A stretch of 64,000 bases of DNA from Heliomarina sp018223035 (GCA_018223035.1 JAAEZD010000006.1:180298-244297), one strand, 5' to 3'. Numbered from the stretch's first letter, positions 1 through 8,980 are shown. Notes: generated from the letters alone by a model not told the origin. Numbers and translations: made by a program.

Positions 1-2
1 CG

Positions 3-443
3 GGTTTGTCGAACGCTTTCGCCCCGAATGTCGGGTCGTTTCAGGGTTCAACTCTGCTCGCCACTGTGCTCATGCTGACCGGTGTCACCCTCATTTTCGT
101 GACAGATCTGCACCATGCCATCATCGAAGCAATGCTCATGAGTTATGATGTCTTTCCCCCGGGCGGCGCCATCATCGGGGATATGGCCGAACAGGTAGTT
201 CTGGCCGCGAGCAAGAGCTTTTATATCGGCACCATGATCGCGGCACCGTTTTACGTCATGGGGCTGGTTCTAAACGTCGGCCTTGGGCTTACAAACCGCA
301 TGATGCCAACCCTGCCGGTGTTTTTCGTCGCCGCGCCTTTGCTGATTGTCTGCGGCCTGTTCGTGCTGGTCATGTCGTCTCCGATGATGCTGCGCTCATG
401 GCTTGGCTTCTTTGCCGACTGGCTCGGCCTTCTGGCATTCTGA
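3..443 (+). CDS. fliR: Flagellar export gate protein FliR, C-terminal part
   Basis: The open frame runs in from the left edge, so only the last ~147 residues are visible and the start is outside the window. The fragment is strongly hydrophobic with several membrane segments and ends in a short hydrophobic tail, as in FliR, part of the FliPQR export gate in the inner membrane. flhB follows after 12 bases, the usual fliR-flhB order, which supports the assignment. The neighbouring gate genes fliQ and flhA are not seen and presumably lie further left. The TTG at 6 is only an internal codon. Confidence 0.88.
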   Translation, partial: GLSNAFAPNVGSFQGSTLLATVLMLTGVTLIFVTDLHHAIIEAMLMSYDVFPPGGAIIGDMAEQVVLAASKSFYIGTMIAAPFYVMGLVLNVGLGLTNRMMPTLPVFFVAAPLLIVCGLFVLVMSSPMMLRSWLGFFADWLGLLAF

Positions 444-455
444 CGGGAGGCGGGC

Positions 456-1580
456 ATGGCAGAGGAACAGGAAGACAAGAGCTCCAAAAGTCAGGAAGCG
501 ACCCCGCAAAAGCTCAAGAAGGCGCGCGAGCAGGGAGACGTACCGTCTTCTCAGGAAGTGGGCATGATGATGACCGTCGTGTCACTGCTTGCGCTGACAG
601 TTTTTATTCTGCCGGCTATCGGTCCGCAGCTTGCAGGCATCCTAAAGCAGATGCTTGAAATCTCCGGAACAGCGCGCATTGGCGAAGGTGGCGGCGGTGT
701 GCGGGACATCGGTTCGTCCGTGACCGCTTTTGCCGGACGTATCAGCCTTGTTCTGGCACCAGTCCTTGGGGTTTTTGTTGTCGCTGCCATTGTCGGCGTG
801 GCCATTCAGGGTGAAACGGTTTTTGCGGTCGAGCGTATCCGGCCAAAATTCTCCAAACTGTCCCCGGCAAAAGGCTTCACGCGGATCTTCTCTGGCGGCG
901 CACTGGTCGAGTTCCTGAAAAGCGTTGCCAAGGTTCTGGTGGTCGGCACGCTGGCCGTCTGGCTGACGTATGTCTCGATCACCGAGATCTGGCAGACCGA
1001 GAACTTTCTGCCTGAATTCCTGCTTGGTTACGTTCAGGGCTTTGTCCAGCGATTGCTTTTGATCGTTGCGATCTTTGCAGTGGTCATCGCTCTAATCGAT
1101 GTCATCGTTAAGCGTGTGCGCTGGCTCATCCGTCAGAGGATGAGCGTCAAGGAAGTGCGCGATGAGCATAAGGATCAGGAAGGCGATCCGATGATCAAGG
1201 GCAAGCGCAACCAGATCCGCCGCCAGAATTCGCGCCGACGCGTTGCTGCCGCGGTATCAGAGGCGACCGTCGTCTTGACCAACCCGACCCACTACGCTGT
1301 GGTGCTGAAATACGAACCGGGCGCAGATTCCGCGCCGGTCTGTACGGCAAAAGGGGTGGAGTTGATGGCCGCACAGATCCGGCGTCTTGCACATGAGGCA
1401 GAAGTGCCCGTTGTCGAGAACCGACCCTTGGCCCGAGCGCTCTATTCCGTCGCCCAGGTCGACGAGGTGATCCCCGTCGAGCACTGGCAGGCGGTGGCCG
1501 GAATTATCCGCTACATTCTGGACATGCGGGCAAACATCGAAACGAAATTGCCCGAGGGTTCAACGCTCCGCGACGACTGA
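456..1580 (+). CDS. flhB: Flagellar export switch protein FlhB
   Basis: This 374-residue protein is the substrate-specificity switch of the flagellar type III export apparatus. The N-terminus has the family's polar stretch with a TPQKLKKAREQG-like motif, four hydrophobic membrane segments follow, and the cytoplasmic domain carries the autocleavage motif NPTH at residues 276-279. Length is normal. The ATG follows fliR closely and has GGGAGG just upstream. It would work with the fliK hook-length ruler near 25 kb. It converges on the motE gene, only five bases away, with no clear hairpin between them. Confidence 0.97.
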   Translation: MAEEQEDKSSKSQEATPQKLKKAREQGDVPSSQEVGMMMTVVSLLALTVFILPAIGPQLAGILKQMLEISGTARIGEGGGGVRDIGSSVTAFAGRISLVLAPVLGVFVVAAIVGVAIQGETVFAVERIRPKFSKLSPAKGFTRIFSGGALVEFLKSVAKVLVVGTLAVWLTYVSITEIWQTENFLPEFLLGYVQGFVQRLLLIVAIFAVVIALIDVIVKRVRWLIRQRMSVKEVRDEHKDQEGDPMIKGKRNQIRRQNSRRRVAAAVSEATVVLTNPTHYAVVLKYEPGADSAPVCTAKGVELMAAQIRRLAHEAEVPVVENRPLARALYSVAQVDEVIPVEHWQAVAGIIRYILDMRANIETKLPEGSTLRDD

Positions 1581-1585
1581 CACCT

Positions 1586-2218
1586 TTAAAGCTTCAGGTC
1601 GTGCAGACGCTGGTCGCCGGGCAGTTTGGAGCGTTCGAGAATGATCCGTGAAATGGCGCGTGCGCGGGTTCGGTTCAGTTTCGCAAGGATCGGCGCTGCA
1701 TCCCGTTCAGGCATCGTGGCAAGCACCATGACGGAAACCTCGATATCGAGATCGTCCATGATCGCGGCGGCTTCTTTCGGTTTCATCGCGGCGTAAAGCG
1801 CGACCAACCGGTCGACGTCATCGGTTTGTGCCTTCTGGATGCGGTCGAACATCTCTTCAAGTTCAGCTTTCAGATCAAGTAGGTTCGCCTGATCTATCGC
1901 CAGCTTCTCTTCGGCAATTTCGATTTCGGCCTTGCGCTCGGCCAGACGTTCTTTCTGGCTGTCTAAAAGGTCGCGTTCCTCGCTCATCGCCTGCAACATC
2001 ATTTCGGGCGTTTCGCAGATCGGGCGCGGTTCGGGCGAGCAGCTTTGCGGTGCCGTCGCCGTCTCTTCTGAATCGGCCGCAAACGCAGCAGAGATAAAGG
2101 CGCTCTGGATAACATCGCCCGATTCACTGTCGAGGTTCATGATCGAGCTGCCAGTCTTGGCCACGCCGGCAACTGCCAGCGCACCCAGCATCAGAGTAAT
2201 CGGACGGGGGCCTCTCAT
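1586..2218 (-). CDS. motE: MotE-like periplasmic motility chaperone
   Basis: The 210-residue protein has an N-terminal hydrophobic segment (about residues 8-22), a Cys/Pro-rich linker, a coiled coil (about 80-135) and a C-terminal MgtE-N-like helical domain with the KPKEAAAIMDDLD and MPERDAAPILAKL repeats. This matches the MotE family, described in Sinorhizobium as a periplasmic chaperone for the motor protein MotC. It is last in the leftward fliL-fliM-DUF6468-motE operon and overlaps the preceding gene by 4 bases. No classical motC is seen, but a large exported repeat protein at 18476-20287 could be the client (inference). Confidence 0.82.
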   Translation of the reverse strand: MRGPRPITLMLGALAVAGVAKTGSSIMNLDSESGDVIQSAFISAAFAADSEETATAPQSCSPEPRPICETPEMMLQAMSEERDLLDSQKERLAERKAEIEIAEEKLAIDQANLLDLKAELEEMFDRIQKAQTDDVDRLVALYAAMKPKEAAAIMDDLDIEVSVMVLATMPERDAAPILAKLNRTRARAISRIILERSKLPGDQRLHDLKL

Positions 2219-2577
2219 GCTTCGCGGCTCCGGACGGTGTCAAAGAAGCTGCGAACCATGTCTGCTTTGCCGGTAACAGACGCAACGCCAGCCGGTTTTT
2301 TTTGAGACGTGGGACGGATCGAATGGAACGACGGGCTGTCCGTCTGGCGCGGCGCGGCGGCTGCGGCGGCTTTCTGTTCCTGCAGGGACTCGGTTACCGA
2401 TTTCATGGCCGCAACCGAATCTTCCGATTTATCCACGGCGGCTGAAAACTGACCTACGACGGGTTCAAGATCGCGCAAAACGGCAACGAGGTTTCGAACC
2501 CGACGATCGACCAGATAGGCATAGCCCAGAACGCCAGCCAGAAGAGCGAGGATGAGAATATCAATCAAAAGCGACAT
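2215..2577 (-). CDS. Small membrane-anchored flagellar-operon protein (DUF6468-like)
   Basis: The protein has 120 residues with one N-terminal membrane helix (about residues 3-22), a basic DRRVR stop-transfer signal, a helical stretch and an Ala/Gln/Ser-rich low-complexity tail. The ATG at 2577 is chosen because the longer frame would overlap fliM by almost 100 bases, whereas this start overlaps it by only 17. A small protein of this type between fliM and motE is common in Alphaproteobacteria; I believe it is the DUF6468 family but cannot confirm by search. Its role is unknown; its position suggests the switch or stator region. Confidence 0.7.
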   Translation of the reverse strand: MSLLIDILILALLAGVLGYAYLVDRRVRNLVAVLRDLEPVVGQFSAAVDKSEDSVAAMKSVTESLQEQKAAAAAAPRQTDSPSFHSIRPTSQKKPAGVASVTGKADMVRSFFDTVRSREA

Positions 2578-3520
2578 CTGTAGGTTCTTCCTTTTCACTA
2601 AAGTCCCGCGTGACACGCAGCGCGACAGCGCCATTTCTTCTATGTCCGACCGCCGCATTGAACATTTTCAGCTCTCCGCAACTTACGGTCACTTCCTGAT
2701 CTGACTGGATGCCAAGATCGACAACCTGGCCCGGTTTCCAGCCAAGAATGTCGTTTAGTTGAATTTCCGGTTCATGCAGCACTGCATCGACGGTTACATC
2801 CGTACCCGACAATGTTTCCGTAATAAGTTCTCGCCATGAACTGTCTCCACCAAGCTGACCGCCACGAAAGGGTTGCGCAAGGATATGGCGGATTTCTTCG
2901 AATGAGGAATGTGGCAGTACGAACGTCAGTTTGCCGCCGCGATCATCTTCAAAAACGATGTTCATGACCAGCTTGATGCAGGCCGCTGCCGGCTGCGCAA
3001 GCACCATCGTATGCGGGCTGGTTTCGGCGCGTTCAATTTCGAAATCGATCTCACTGACCTGGCTGAACGCGGCGGTTAATTCGTAAAGCACGGTTTCGCA
3101 AAGCCGGATTCCGAGACGTTTTTCAATTGCTGAATAGGCGCGCGGGGTCCAGTTGCTCTGGCTGACCATGCGGCCGCCGAGGTTGATTTCGAGCGTGGTG
3201 AAAAGAAGCTTTGGGTCGATGACCACGCCGATTGGCGCGCCCCATGGAAGCACCGAAACGACGAGAGGCAATTCGTCGGTTGGCAGGCTTTCCAATGCCG
3301 CGCCGCAGGACATGTATTCGAAGCTTTCAAGGGATGCTTCTGCGCCGGTTCCCGAACAATAGCTTTTCATTACCGGACCAAGTGCCAGAGCAAAGCGGTC
3401 GAACAGGACTTCGAGCACCGGGAGCCTCTGGTGGCTCGTGCTTGCCGAGCGGATGATCAGTTCCTCGACCCTTTCGGACGAGGACGTATCGATCTGTGGG
3501 GATGTCTGTGTCTGAGCCAT
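2561..3520 (-). CDS. fliM: Flagellar motor switch protein FliM
   Basis: At 319 residues it has the usual FliM layout: a variable N-terminal segment, a CheC-like middle domain, and a C-terminal SpoA/FliN-like domain (about residues 235-310, around LNDILGWKPGQVVDLG and the VTVSCGELKMFNAAVG region). FliM forms the cytoplasmic C-ring with FliG and FliN and receives CheY-P. A TTG four codons upstream is possible, but the ATG at 3520 sits one base after the fliL stop, typical of translational coupling. The N-terminal CheY-binding peptide is not obviously conserved. Confidence 0.87.
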   Translation of the reverse strand: MAQTQTSPQIDTSSSERVEELIIRSASTSHQRLPVLEVLFDRFALALGPVMKSYCSGTGAEASLESFEYMSCGAALESLPTDELPLVVSVLPWGAPIGVVIDPKLLFTTLEINLGGRMVSQSNWTPRAYSAIEKRLGIRLCETVLYELTAAFSQVSEIDFEIERAETSPHTMVLAQPAAACIKLVMNIVFEDDRGGKLTFVLPHSSFEEIRHILAQPFRGGQLGGDSSWRELITETLSGTDVTVDAVLHEPEIQLNDILGWKPGQVVDLGIQSDQEVTVSCGELKMFNAAVGHRRNGAVALRVTRDFSEKEEPTDVAFD

Positions 3521-3521
3521 G

Positions 3522-4103
3522 TTATTGAACAATCAGATCCGAAACGAGCATTTCCTGCGGTGAATCGCTTTCGGTGATGGTGCGGGCACGGTGCAGCAAT
3601 TCCTGTTTGATGGTGATCAGTCCGATGGACCCGCGCAGGTCACGCTCGTTCAACTGGCGAAGATAATCCTGAAAGGAGTCCCGCAAGAATAAACGCCGTT
3701 GTTCCACGCGTTCCGACCCGGCAATCTTTGGATCATACACCATTGCGATGTTCAGCTTCATGAAACGGCTGGTGGTACGCCCGGTTGCTGTCGTCGCATT
3801 GATGTTCACGATGATTTCCCGGAACGGCGAAACAGTCATCGCCGGTTCTGCGTCAGACGGAGAACCATGGCCATCGTCCGTTCCATGCGCCGTTTCCGCC
3901 GTTTCGACCTCGCCGTGATCTTCCTCGGCTTCGACCTCTGGCTCCGTGCCCAAAATGCCTGCAATTACGTCGTCCCGCCCGGGCGACAGCATGAGGCCGC
4001 CAATGGCGCCGACACAGCCAAGCACCAGCAACAGCAGGTAAATCCCAAGCTTTTTGCCCAGACTTATACTGTCCGAAGGGTGCGAGTCTGTTTCCGCTGC
4101 CAT
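3522..4103 (-). CDS. fliL: Flagellar basal-body protein FliL
   Basis: This 193-residue protein has one N-terminal membrane helix (about residues 20-42), an acidic linker rich in Glu and His, and the FliL periplasmic domain with the typical ending LLVSDLIVQ-like. FliL rings the stator and stabilises the motor under load. The start at 4103 (MAAETDS) is preferred to the 26-residue-longer frame, which would add a non-homologous hydrophobic leader. It heads a leftward operon with fliM, the DUF6468-like gene and motE, divergent from fliF. A second FliL-like protein is encoded at 23406. Confidence 0.9.
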   Translation of the reverse strand: MAAETDSHPSDSISLGKKLGIYLLLLVLGCVGAIGGLMLSPGRDDVIAGILGTEPEVEAEEDHGEVETAETAHGTDDGHGSPSDAEPAMTVSPFREIIVNINATTATGRTTSRFMKLNIAMVYDPKIAGSERVEQRRLFLRDSFQDYLRQLNERDLRGSIGLITIKQELLHRARTITESDSPQEMLVSDLIVQ

Positions 4104-4256
4104 TTTGAGCCTGTCGAGACCATGTGTAATTAAGAATAATATCGCGTTTTTACAGTAATTGTGCAAGTATAATATTAACATCTTTACTTGATCTTCAAGA
4201 ATAGTTTCGGTTAAATCTTTTTATATTCTTCGAGTCCAATAGCCGAGGCGCGCTGC
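4104..4256. promoter_or_regulatory. Divergent fliL/fliF control region
   Basis: This AT-rich 153-bp gap separates the leftward fliL operon from the rightward fliF operon. It contains CAAGTATAA at 4164-4172 and CAAGAATAG at 4196-4204, 32 bases apart (about three helical turns). Related elements occur in the motA, ftcR/flgI and flgF gaps. TTAAGAATAAT at 4130-4140 recurs in the gap near 29.98 kb. GAGG at 4245-4248 is placed correctly as the ribosome site for the TTG start of fliF. Promoter boxes are not clear enough to place. Confidence 0.55.
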
Positions 4257-5954
4257 TTGAAACCAATTCTGGATAACCTGAAGTCTCTGGGCGGGGCGCG
4301 TCTGGCAATCCTGGGCGGCACCGGTCTGGCCCTTCTGGTCGCGCTGTTCGTCGGGATGCGGCTTGTAATGGCGCCAGATTTTGTCGAGCTCTATGGCGGG
4401 CTTAGCCCGTCGGCTGCAAACGGCGTGGTCGACACGCTTGAGCAGGCCGGTTTCGATGTGCGTCTCGATGATGCCGGATCGACGGTCAGCGTGCCGCGCG
4501 AATCTCTGCCTCGCGCAAGGATGGCGCTTGCGGAGCAGGGTCTGCCCGGTGATGGCACACCGGGCTGGGAACTCTTCGATGATCAGAGCGGGTTGGGCAT
4601 GAACTCTTTCCTGCAGCGCGTGAACCGGCTTCGGGCGCTAGAGGGCGAGCTGGCCCGATCCATTCAGACAATCGATGGCGTTGCAGCCGCGCGCGTGCAT
4701 CTCGTTATGCCTGAGCGTGAGGCTTTCTCGCGTGAGCGCCCCGAGCCGAGCGCCTCGGTCATTGTGCGTGGCGCGGCAAGCAGCAACATCAGTCGCCGTC
4801 AGGGGCATGCCATCCGGGCGCTTGTCGCGGCGGCCGTTCCCGACCTGTCCTCGGGCAGGGTCACTGTACTTTCCGCCAGCGGCGAAACTATTCTTGCAGA
4901 AGAGGGCGACAGCACTAGCGACATCACCCTTCAGTCTGTCCGTACAGGCATAGAGGAGCGCATGGCGCGCAACATCGCGGCCATGCTGTCGGCCCGTGTC
5001 GGTGCCGGGAATGCGCGTGTTCAGGTCAGCGTCGATCTGACGTCCGAGCGCGAGGTCGTTCGCCAAAGAAGCTTTGATCCCGCGCAGCAGGTTGTTCGCT
5101 CGACCGAGACCCAGGAAGAGACCCGCGAAGATCGTGACATTGCCGAGGGTGAAGTCGGCGTCAACGGGAATATCCCGGCGGAACTGGCCGATGATGTCCA
5201 GGGCGGTGGCGAAACCAACTCTAGCGAACGCACGCGTGAGATCGTGAACTATGAAATCGGCAATACCGAGAGCGAAACCGTTCGCGAACCCGGTGAGGTC
5301 AAGCGCATCTCGGTCGCCGTGCTGGTCAACGGGATCTATAATGTCGCTTCGGACGGTGAGGTCGCGTATGAGCAGCGCACGCCGGAAGAACTTGCCAGAC
5401 TTGAGGAGCTCGTGAAATCGGCGGTCGGGTTCGAGGAAGCGCGGGGCGATATCGTTTCCGTCGATAGCCTTCGTTTCATGGACTATTCCATGGATGTCGG
5501 TGACCCGTCGAACCTGTCGGTTGCCCAGCTTCTGTCGGAAAACTTCACGTCGATCCTGCGCGGCATGCTCGCGCTTGGTCTGGTCAGCCTGATCCTCATT
5601 CTGGGTGTGCGTCCGCTGATGCGCCAGATGCAGGAATCCGGTGGGGCAGGGGGGCTTGCCCTCGCAGGGCCGGCACCCGCCATCGGCAATGATTCAGAAC
5701 GCGCAGGAAAGAAAACCGAAGTCGCCGTCGCGAACCAGGCGGCGCCTGCAGGAAACGTGACCCAGGTCGCGGCCCCGGGTGTGGCGCATACCGGCACGGT
5801 TCTGCCCCCTACCGGCGAAGCGCCTGAGCTTGTGCGGCTGGCATCGGTAGCCGGCGGCGTCAACCGCGGCTGGATCGATACGGTCGGCCAGACGCTCGAA
5901 CAACATCCCGAGGAATCCCTTCGGGTCGTGAAATCGTGGCTGGCAGAGGACTGA
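4257..5954 (+). CDS. fliF: Flagellar MS-ring protein FliF
   Basis: FliF polymerises in the inner membrane to form the MS ring. The 565-residue protein has an N-terminal membrane helix (about 18-40), ring-building motifs (the EQGLPGDG and MPEREAFSRERPEPSASV regions), a long periplasmic domain, a second membrane helix near residue 430-450, and a C-terminal FliG-binding tail (HPEESLRVVKSWLAED). The TTG start is chosen because it follows GAGG by 8 bases and gives a normal N-terminus. The reverse complement of the upstream CAAGAATAGTTTCG element also occurs inside the gene at 4883-4896. Confidence 0.96.
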   Translation: MKPILDNLKSLGGARLAILGGTGLALLVALFVGMRLVMAPDFVELYGGLSPSAANGVVDTLEQAGFDVRLDDAGSTVSVPRESLPRARMALAEQGLPGDGTPGWELFDDQSGLGMNSFLQRVNRLRALEGELARSIQTIDGVAAARVHLVMPEREAFSRERPEPSASVIVRGAASSNISRRQGHAIRALVAAAVPDLSSGRVTVLSASGETILAEEGDSTSDITLQSVRTGIEERMARNIAAMLSARVGAGNARVQVSVDLTSEREVVRQRSFDPAQQVVRSTETQEETREDRDIAEGEVGVNGNIPAELADDVQGGGETNSSERTREIVNYEIGNTESETVREPGEVKRISVAVLVNGIYNVASDGEVAYEQRTPEELARLEELVKSAVGFEEARGDIVSVDSLRFMDYSMDVGDPSNLSVAQLLSENFTSILRGMLALGLVSLILILGVRPLMRQMQESGGAGGLALAGPAPAIGNDSERAGKKTEVAVANQAAPAGNVTQVAAPGVAHTGTVLPPTGEAPELVRLASVAGGVNRGWIDTVGQTLEQHPEESLRVVKSWLAED

Positions 5955-5960
5955 TAGGTC

Positions 5961-6662
5961 ATGAACAAAATTTTCGAACGCGACTTTGATCAGGAAATCG
6001 AACTGGAACATCTTGAGGTTCTTCGGAAGCAGCGCGCCTGCTACACGCCCGAAGATCTGAATGAAGCTGTGGAGCGCGCCCGTAAGGAAGGTTTCGATGC
6101 GGGCAGGGGCATCGGCAGGCAGGAAGCGGCCGCCGAGGCAGCTGAAACGGACAGGCTGCGCAAGGTAAAGGCGCTCGAAGAGGTCGCTTCGGGCATCGAT
6201 TCCATGTTCCGGACCGCGGACGAATACGTATCGGCGCTTGAAAAGCAAGTGTTGTCCTTTGTGCTGGCGGTATTCGAAAAGATCGTCCCCGAAGTTATGG
6301 ACACGCGCGCCCGCGTTCGCGCGGAAACCGAAGTGCGCGCCGCACTGGCCGTGGCACTCGGGACGTCGGCTTTGCGTATCTACCTCTCCCCCGTTGCATG
6401 CGAAGAGATGGCTGAAAAGCTCGAGGAAAGCGCACGACAACTTGGCCATAACGGCCGCGTTGAAATCTCGCCCGATCCGGAACTCGAACTCGGAGACGCC
6501 CGGGTCGAGTGGGACAACGGGTTCATGCAATACAGTTTTGGATTGATCTGCGAACGCATTCTGACGGCGCTCAGGGCCGCGGCGCTCTTGCCCGAAGGCG
6601 AACAGAAAACTCCGGCAGATGACAGCAAGGGCCTCGGCCCCGATGAGGAGAAACTCGCGTGA
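5961..6662 (+). CDS. fliH: FliH-like flagellar export regulator
   Basis: The 233-residue protein is soluble and charged, with a Gly-spaced helical region (EGFDAGRGIGRQEAAAEA), as in the GxxxG stretch of FliH, followed by the C-terminal domain homologous to the stator of rotary ATPases. FliH would tether and restrain the ATPase FliI at the export gate. It lies six bases after fliF, and its stop overlaps the GTG start of fliN. The partner fliI is not in the window. Sequence divergence is typical for FliH, so the call relies partly on position. Confidence 0.78.
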   Translation: MNKIFERDFDQEIELEHLEVLRKQRACYTPEDLNEAVERARKEGFDAGRGIGRQEAAAEAAETDRLRKVKALEEVASGIDSMFRTADEYVSALEKQVLSFVLAVFEKIVPEVMDTRARVRAETEVRAALAVALGTSALRIYLSPVACEEMAEKLEESARQLGHNGRVEISPDPELELGDARVEWDNGFMQYSFGLICERILTALRAAALLPEGEQKTPADDSKGLGPDEEKLA

Positions 6663-7018
6663 GTGACGAAACAGAAACCACAGAGCAGGAAACCGTGGCC
6701 ACAGCAAACCCGGGCATCCTCGGCGGCGACATCCCTGAAAGCGGGGAGGCACCGCATTCCGAGGGTCGTAACATCGATGCGATGCTCAATGTCGGATTGC
6801 AGGTGCAGATCGTTCTGGGCCGCAGCCGGATGCCGATTTCGCAACTGCTCAAGCTGACACGTGGATCTATCATCGAACTCGACAAGAAGATCGGCGATCC
6901 GGTCGAAGTCATGATCAACGACCGCCTCGTGGCGCGCGGCGATCTTGTAAAGCTACAGGACGACCGGCTTGGTGTTTCGCTGACCGAAATCGTCAAAGAC
7001 TACATCCCCGGAGAATGA
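6659..7018 (+). CDS. fliN: Flagellar motor switch protein FliN
   Basis: The 119-residue protein has a short acidic variable N-terminus (about 35 residues) and a SpoA domain with the typical VQIVLGRSRMPISQLLKL and GSIIELDKKIGDPVEVMINDRLVARGD-type segments. FliN forms the bottom of the C-ring with FliM and helps dock FliH. The GTG start overlaps the fliH stop (GTGA), indicating coupled translation. No other in-frame start gives a better N-terminus. Confidence 0.94.
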   Translation: MSDETETTEQETVATANPGILGGDIPESGEAPHSEGRNIDAMLNVGLQVQIVLGRSRMPISQLLKLTRGSIIELDKKIGDPVEVMINDRLVARGDLVKLQDDRLGVSLTEIVKDYIPGE

Positions 7019-7025
7019 CGCGGAG

Positions 7026-7862
7026 ATGAATCGCCCCTTGCCCGCGGCCCTGCAATGGGGCGTTCCTGTCCTTGTTGTGGCTGCCCTTATGGCTATGGCT
7101 TCCCCGGGTTTTGCGCAGGACGGGGCAGGGGGGCTCTTGTCTTCGATTTCCGACGCGATAAGCGACGCGCCTGCCGGTTCCGACGAACAGGCCAGCCTTT
7201 CGGGACGCATCATTCAATTGATCGCGCTGATGACGGTGCTGTCGATTGCGCCCGGTCTTCTTGTCGTGATGACCAGCTTTACGCGTTTCGTTATCGTGTT
7301 TTCGATGCTCCGATCGGCTCTCGGGTTGAACCAGACGCCGCCCAATATGGTACTGTCGTCGATGGCTTTGTTCATGACCTTCTTCGTCATGCAACCGGTA
7401 TTTGAGGACGCTTGGGACGGCGGCGTGCAGCCCCTGATTGACAACGCGATCACCGAGGAACAGGCGCTGGCGCGCATCGGGGAACCGTTCAAACGGTTCA
7501 TGTACGCGAACACGCGTGAAAAGGATATCGCGCTTTTCGAAAATATCGCGGCCCGCAGCGAAGGCGCCGAAGAACCGACCGAAACGGCCACCAGTGCCGA
7601 GGCGGCAAGCTGGCGCACGCTGGTGCCCGGGTTTATGATCTCGGAGTTGCGCCGCGCATTTTCGATCGGTTTCCTGATCTATCTTCCCTTCATCGCAATC
7701 GACCTGATCGTCGCGTCGATCCTGATGAGCGCAGGCATGATGATGCTGCCACCCGTGCTGGTATCCTTGCCGTTCAAAGTGATTTTTTTCGTTCTGATCG
7801 ACGGTTGGTACATGCTCGCCGGCAGCCTGATGGAAGGTTACCTGCCGATGGCGGGGAATTAG
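7026..7862 (+). CDS. fliP: Flagellar export gate protein FliP
   Basis: FliP is a core subunit of the type III export gate. The 278-residue protein has an N-terminal signal peptide (cleavage after about residue 28, ...PGFA), then the conserved hydrophobic block with TSFTRFVIVFSMLR, a periplasmic loop with the EKDI region, and C-terminal membrane segments with PFIAIDLIVASILMSAGMMMLPP. It follows fliN by 7 bases and precedes fliG. Gate partners fliQ and flhA are outside the window; fliR and flhB are at the left edge. Confidence 0.96.
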   Translation: MNRPLPAALQWGVPVLVVAALMAMASPGFAQDGAGGLLSSISDAISDAPAGSDEQASLSGRIIQLIALMTVLSIAPGLLVVMTSFTRFVIVFSMLRSALGLNQTPPNMVLSSMALFMTFFVMQPVFEDAWDGGVQPLIDNAITEEQALARIGEPFKRFMYANTREKDIALFENIAARSEGAEEPTETATSAEAASWRTLVPGFMISELRRAFSIGFLIYLPFIAIDLIVASILMSAGMMMLPPVLVSLPFKVIFFVLIDGWYMLAGSLMEGYLPMAGN

Positions 7863-7883
7863 ATTTAAAATGGAGATGGCACG

Positions 7884-8939
7884 ATGGCAGTAGCAGCAAT
7901 GAAGCGCGCGAATGCAGAAGTAGCAGAGCAACCGCGTCGCAAGCGTCTGAAAGGACCCGAAAAAGCGGCCATTCTCTTTCTCTGCCTCGGCGAACGTCGC
8001 GGTTCCGAGCTTATGCAGCAGCTCGATGAAATGGAGATTCAGAAAATCACTCGCGCCATGTCTCGTCTGGGTGTTATCGACTCGCCGCAGGTCGAAAAGG
8101 TGCTGTCGGAATTCGTCGAAAGCGCCGCGAATGGCGGGGCCATTGTAGGATCTTTCTCGGTTGCCGAACGTCTTCTGCGGAACTTCCTGCCGGGCGAACA
8201 GGTGGACGGAATTCTCAAGGATATCTCTGGTCCGTTAAAGGTCCGCGATCTCTGGGACCGTTTCAGCACGATCAACGAAAACGTCATCGCGAGCTATCTC
8301 AAGGGCGAACACGTCCAGACGGTCGCTGCGATCCTGACGAATGTGAAAGTCGACGTCGCCGCCAAGGTCCTTCCGCTTATGGGAACCGAGAAAATGCAGG
8401 ACGTTGTCGAACGTATGATCCGCATGGACGCTGTACCCCAGGATCTGATGAAGGAAATCGAAGAAACGCTGAAAGCGGATCTCATGGGGTCCGCGCTGGA
8501 ATCCAACGGTCAGGACATGCAGCAGCATATGGCGGAACTGCTCAACAAGTTCGACCGGGATACGTTCGATGCAATCGCGCCCGAGTTGGAAAAGCGCGTT
8601 CCCGAAGCCTTTGGGAACATTAAGCAGAAGATGTTCACCTTCGACGACCTCATCAAGCTGGACGGTATGTCCCTTGCCCGCGTGATGCGTGGCGTACCCG
8701 GAACGACGCTGCCTCTGGCCCTGCGCGGTGCCAGCGAAGAGGTGCGCAACTACTTCCTCGACGTTCTGCCGGGCCGGTCGCGCGACATGCTGGTCGACGA
8801 GATGGAAAACATGGGACCGGTGCGTGGCCGTCACGTCCGCGAGGCGCAATCCGCCATGGTCGATTACGCCAAGGAACTGGCCGAAGAGGATGTGATCTCC
8901 TTGCCATCGGATGATGAAGAGGATGATTTCATCGACTGA
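7884..8939 (+). CDS. fliG: Flagellar motor switch protein FliG
   Basis: The 351-residue protein carries the FliG N-terminal domain (GPEKAAILFLCLGE), an armadillo-like middle domain and the C-terminal torque domain (TFDDLIKLDG, with the charged helix containing LPGRSRDMLVDEMENMGPVRG). FliG links the MS ring to FliM and contacts MotA. The tail after residue 335 is very acidic (DDEEDDFID), as often seen in Alphaproteobacteria. It is the last gene of the fliF-fliG rightward operon and is followed by a strong shared hairpin. Confidence 0.96.
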   Translation: MAVAAMKRANAEVAEQPRRKRLKGPEKAAILFLCLGERRGSELMQQLDEMEIQKITRAMSRLGVIDSPQVEKVLSEFVESAANGGAIVGSFSVAERLLRNFLPGEQVDGILKDISGPLKVRDLWDRFSTINENVIASYLKGEHVQTVAAILTNVKVDVAAKVLPLMGTEKMQDVVERMIRMDAVPQDLMKEIEETLKADLMGSALESNGQDMQQHMAELLNKFDRDTFDAIAPELEKRVPEAFGNIKQKMFTFDDLIKLDGMSLARVMRGVPGTTLPLALRGASEEVRNYFLDVLPGRSRDMLVDEMENMGPVRGRHVREAQSAMVDYAKELAEEDVISLPSDDEEDDFID

Positions 8940-8950
8940 TCAGGGGTTTA

Positions 8951-8980
8951 GCTGAGACCGGGCAGTGGCGCGGTCTCAGC
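8951..8980. terminator. Bidirectional hairpin between fliG and the DUF1217 gene
   Basis: GCTGAGACCG at 8951-8960 pairs perfectly with CGGTCTCAGC at 8971-8980 across a 10-base loop. It lies between two convergent genes and includes the stop codon of the leftward one, so it can end transcription in both directions. There is no good U-tract on either side. Confidence 0.6.

Noticed and set aside
5694..6752. A 352-codon open frame antisense to the fliF end, fliH and the fliN start
   Set aside because: It crosses three real genes on the other strand and has no recognisable domain.
6993..7931. A 312-codon open frame opposite fliP
   Set aside because: fliP is clear with signal peptide and conserved motifs; the antisense frame is His/Arg/Gln-rich without any domain.
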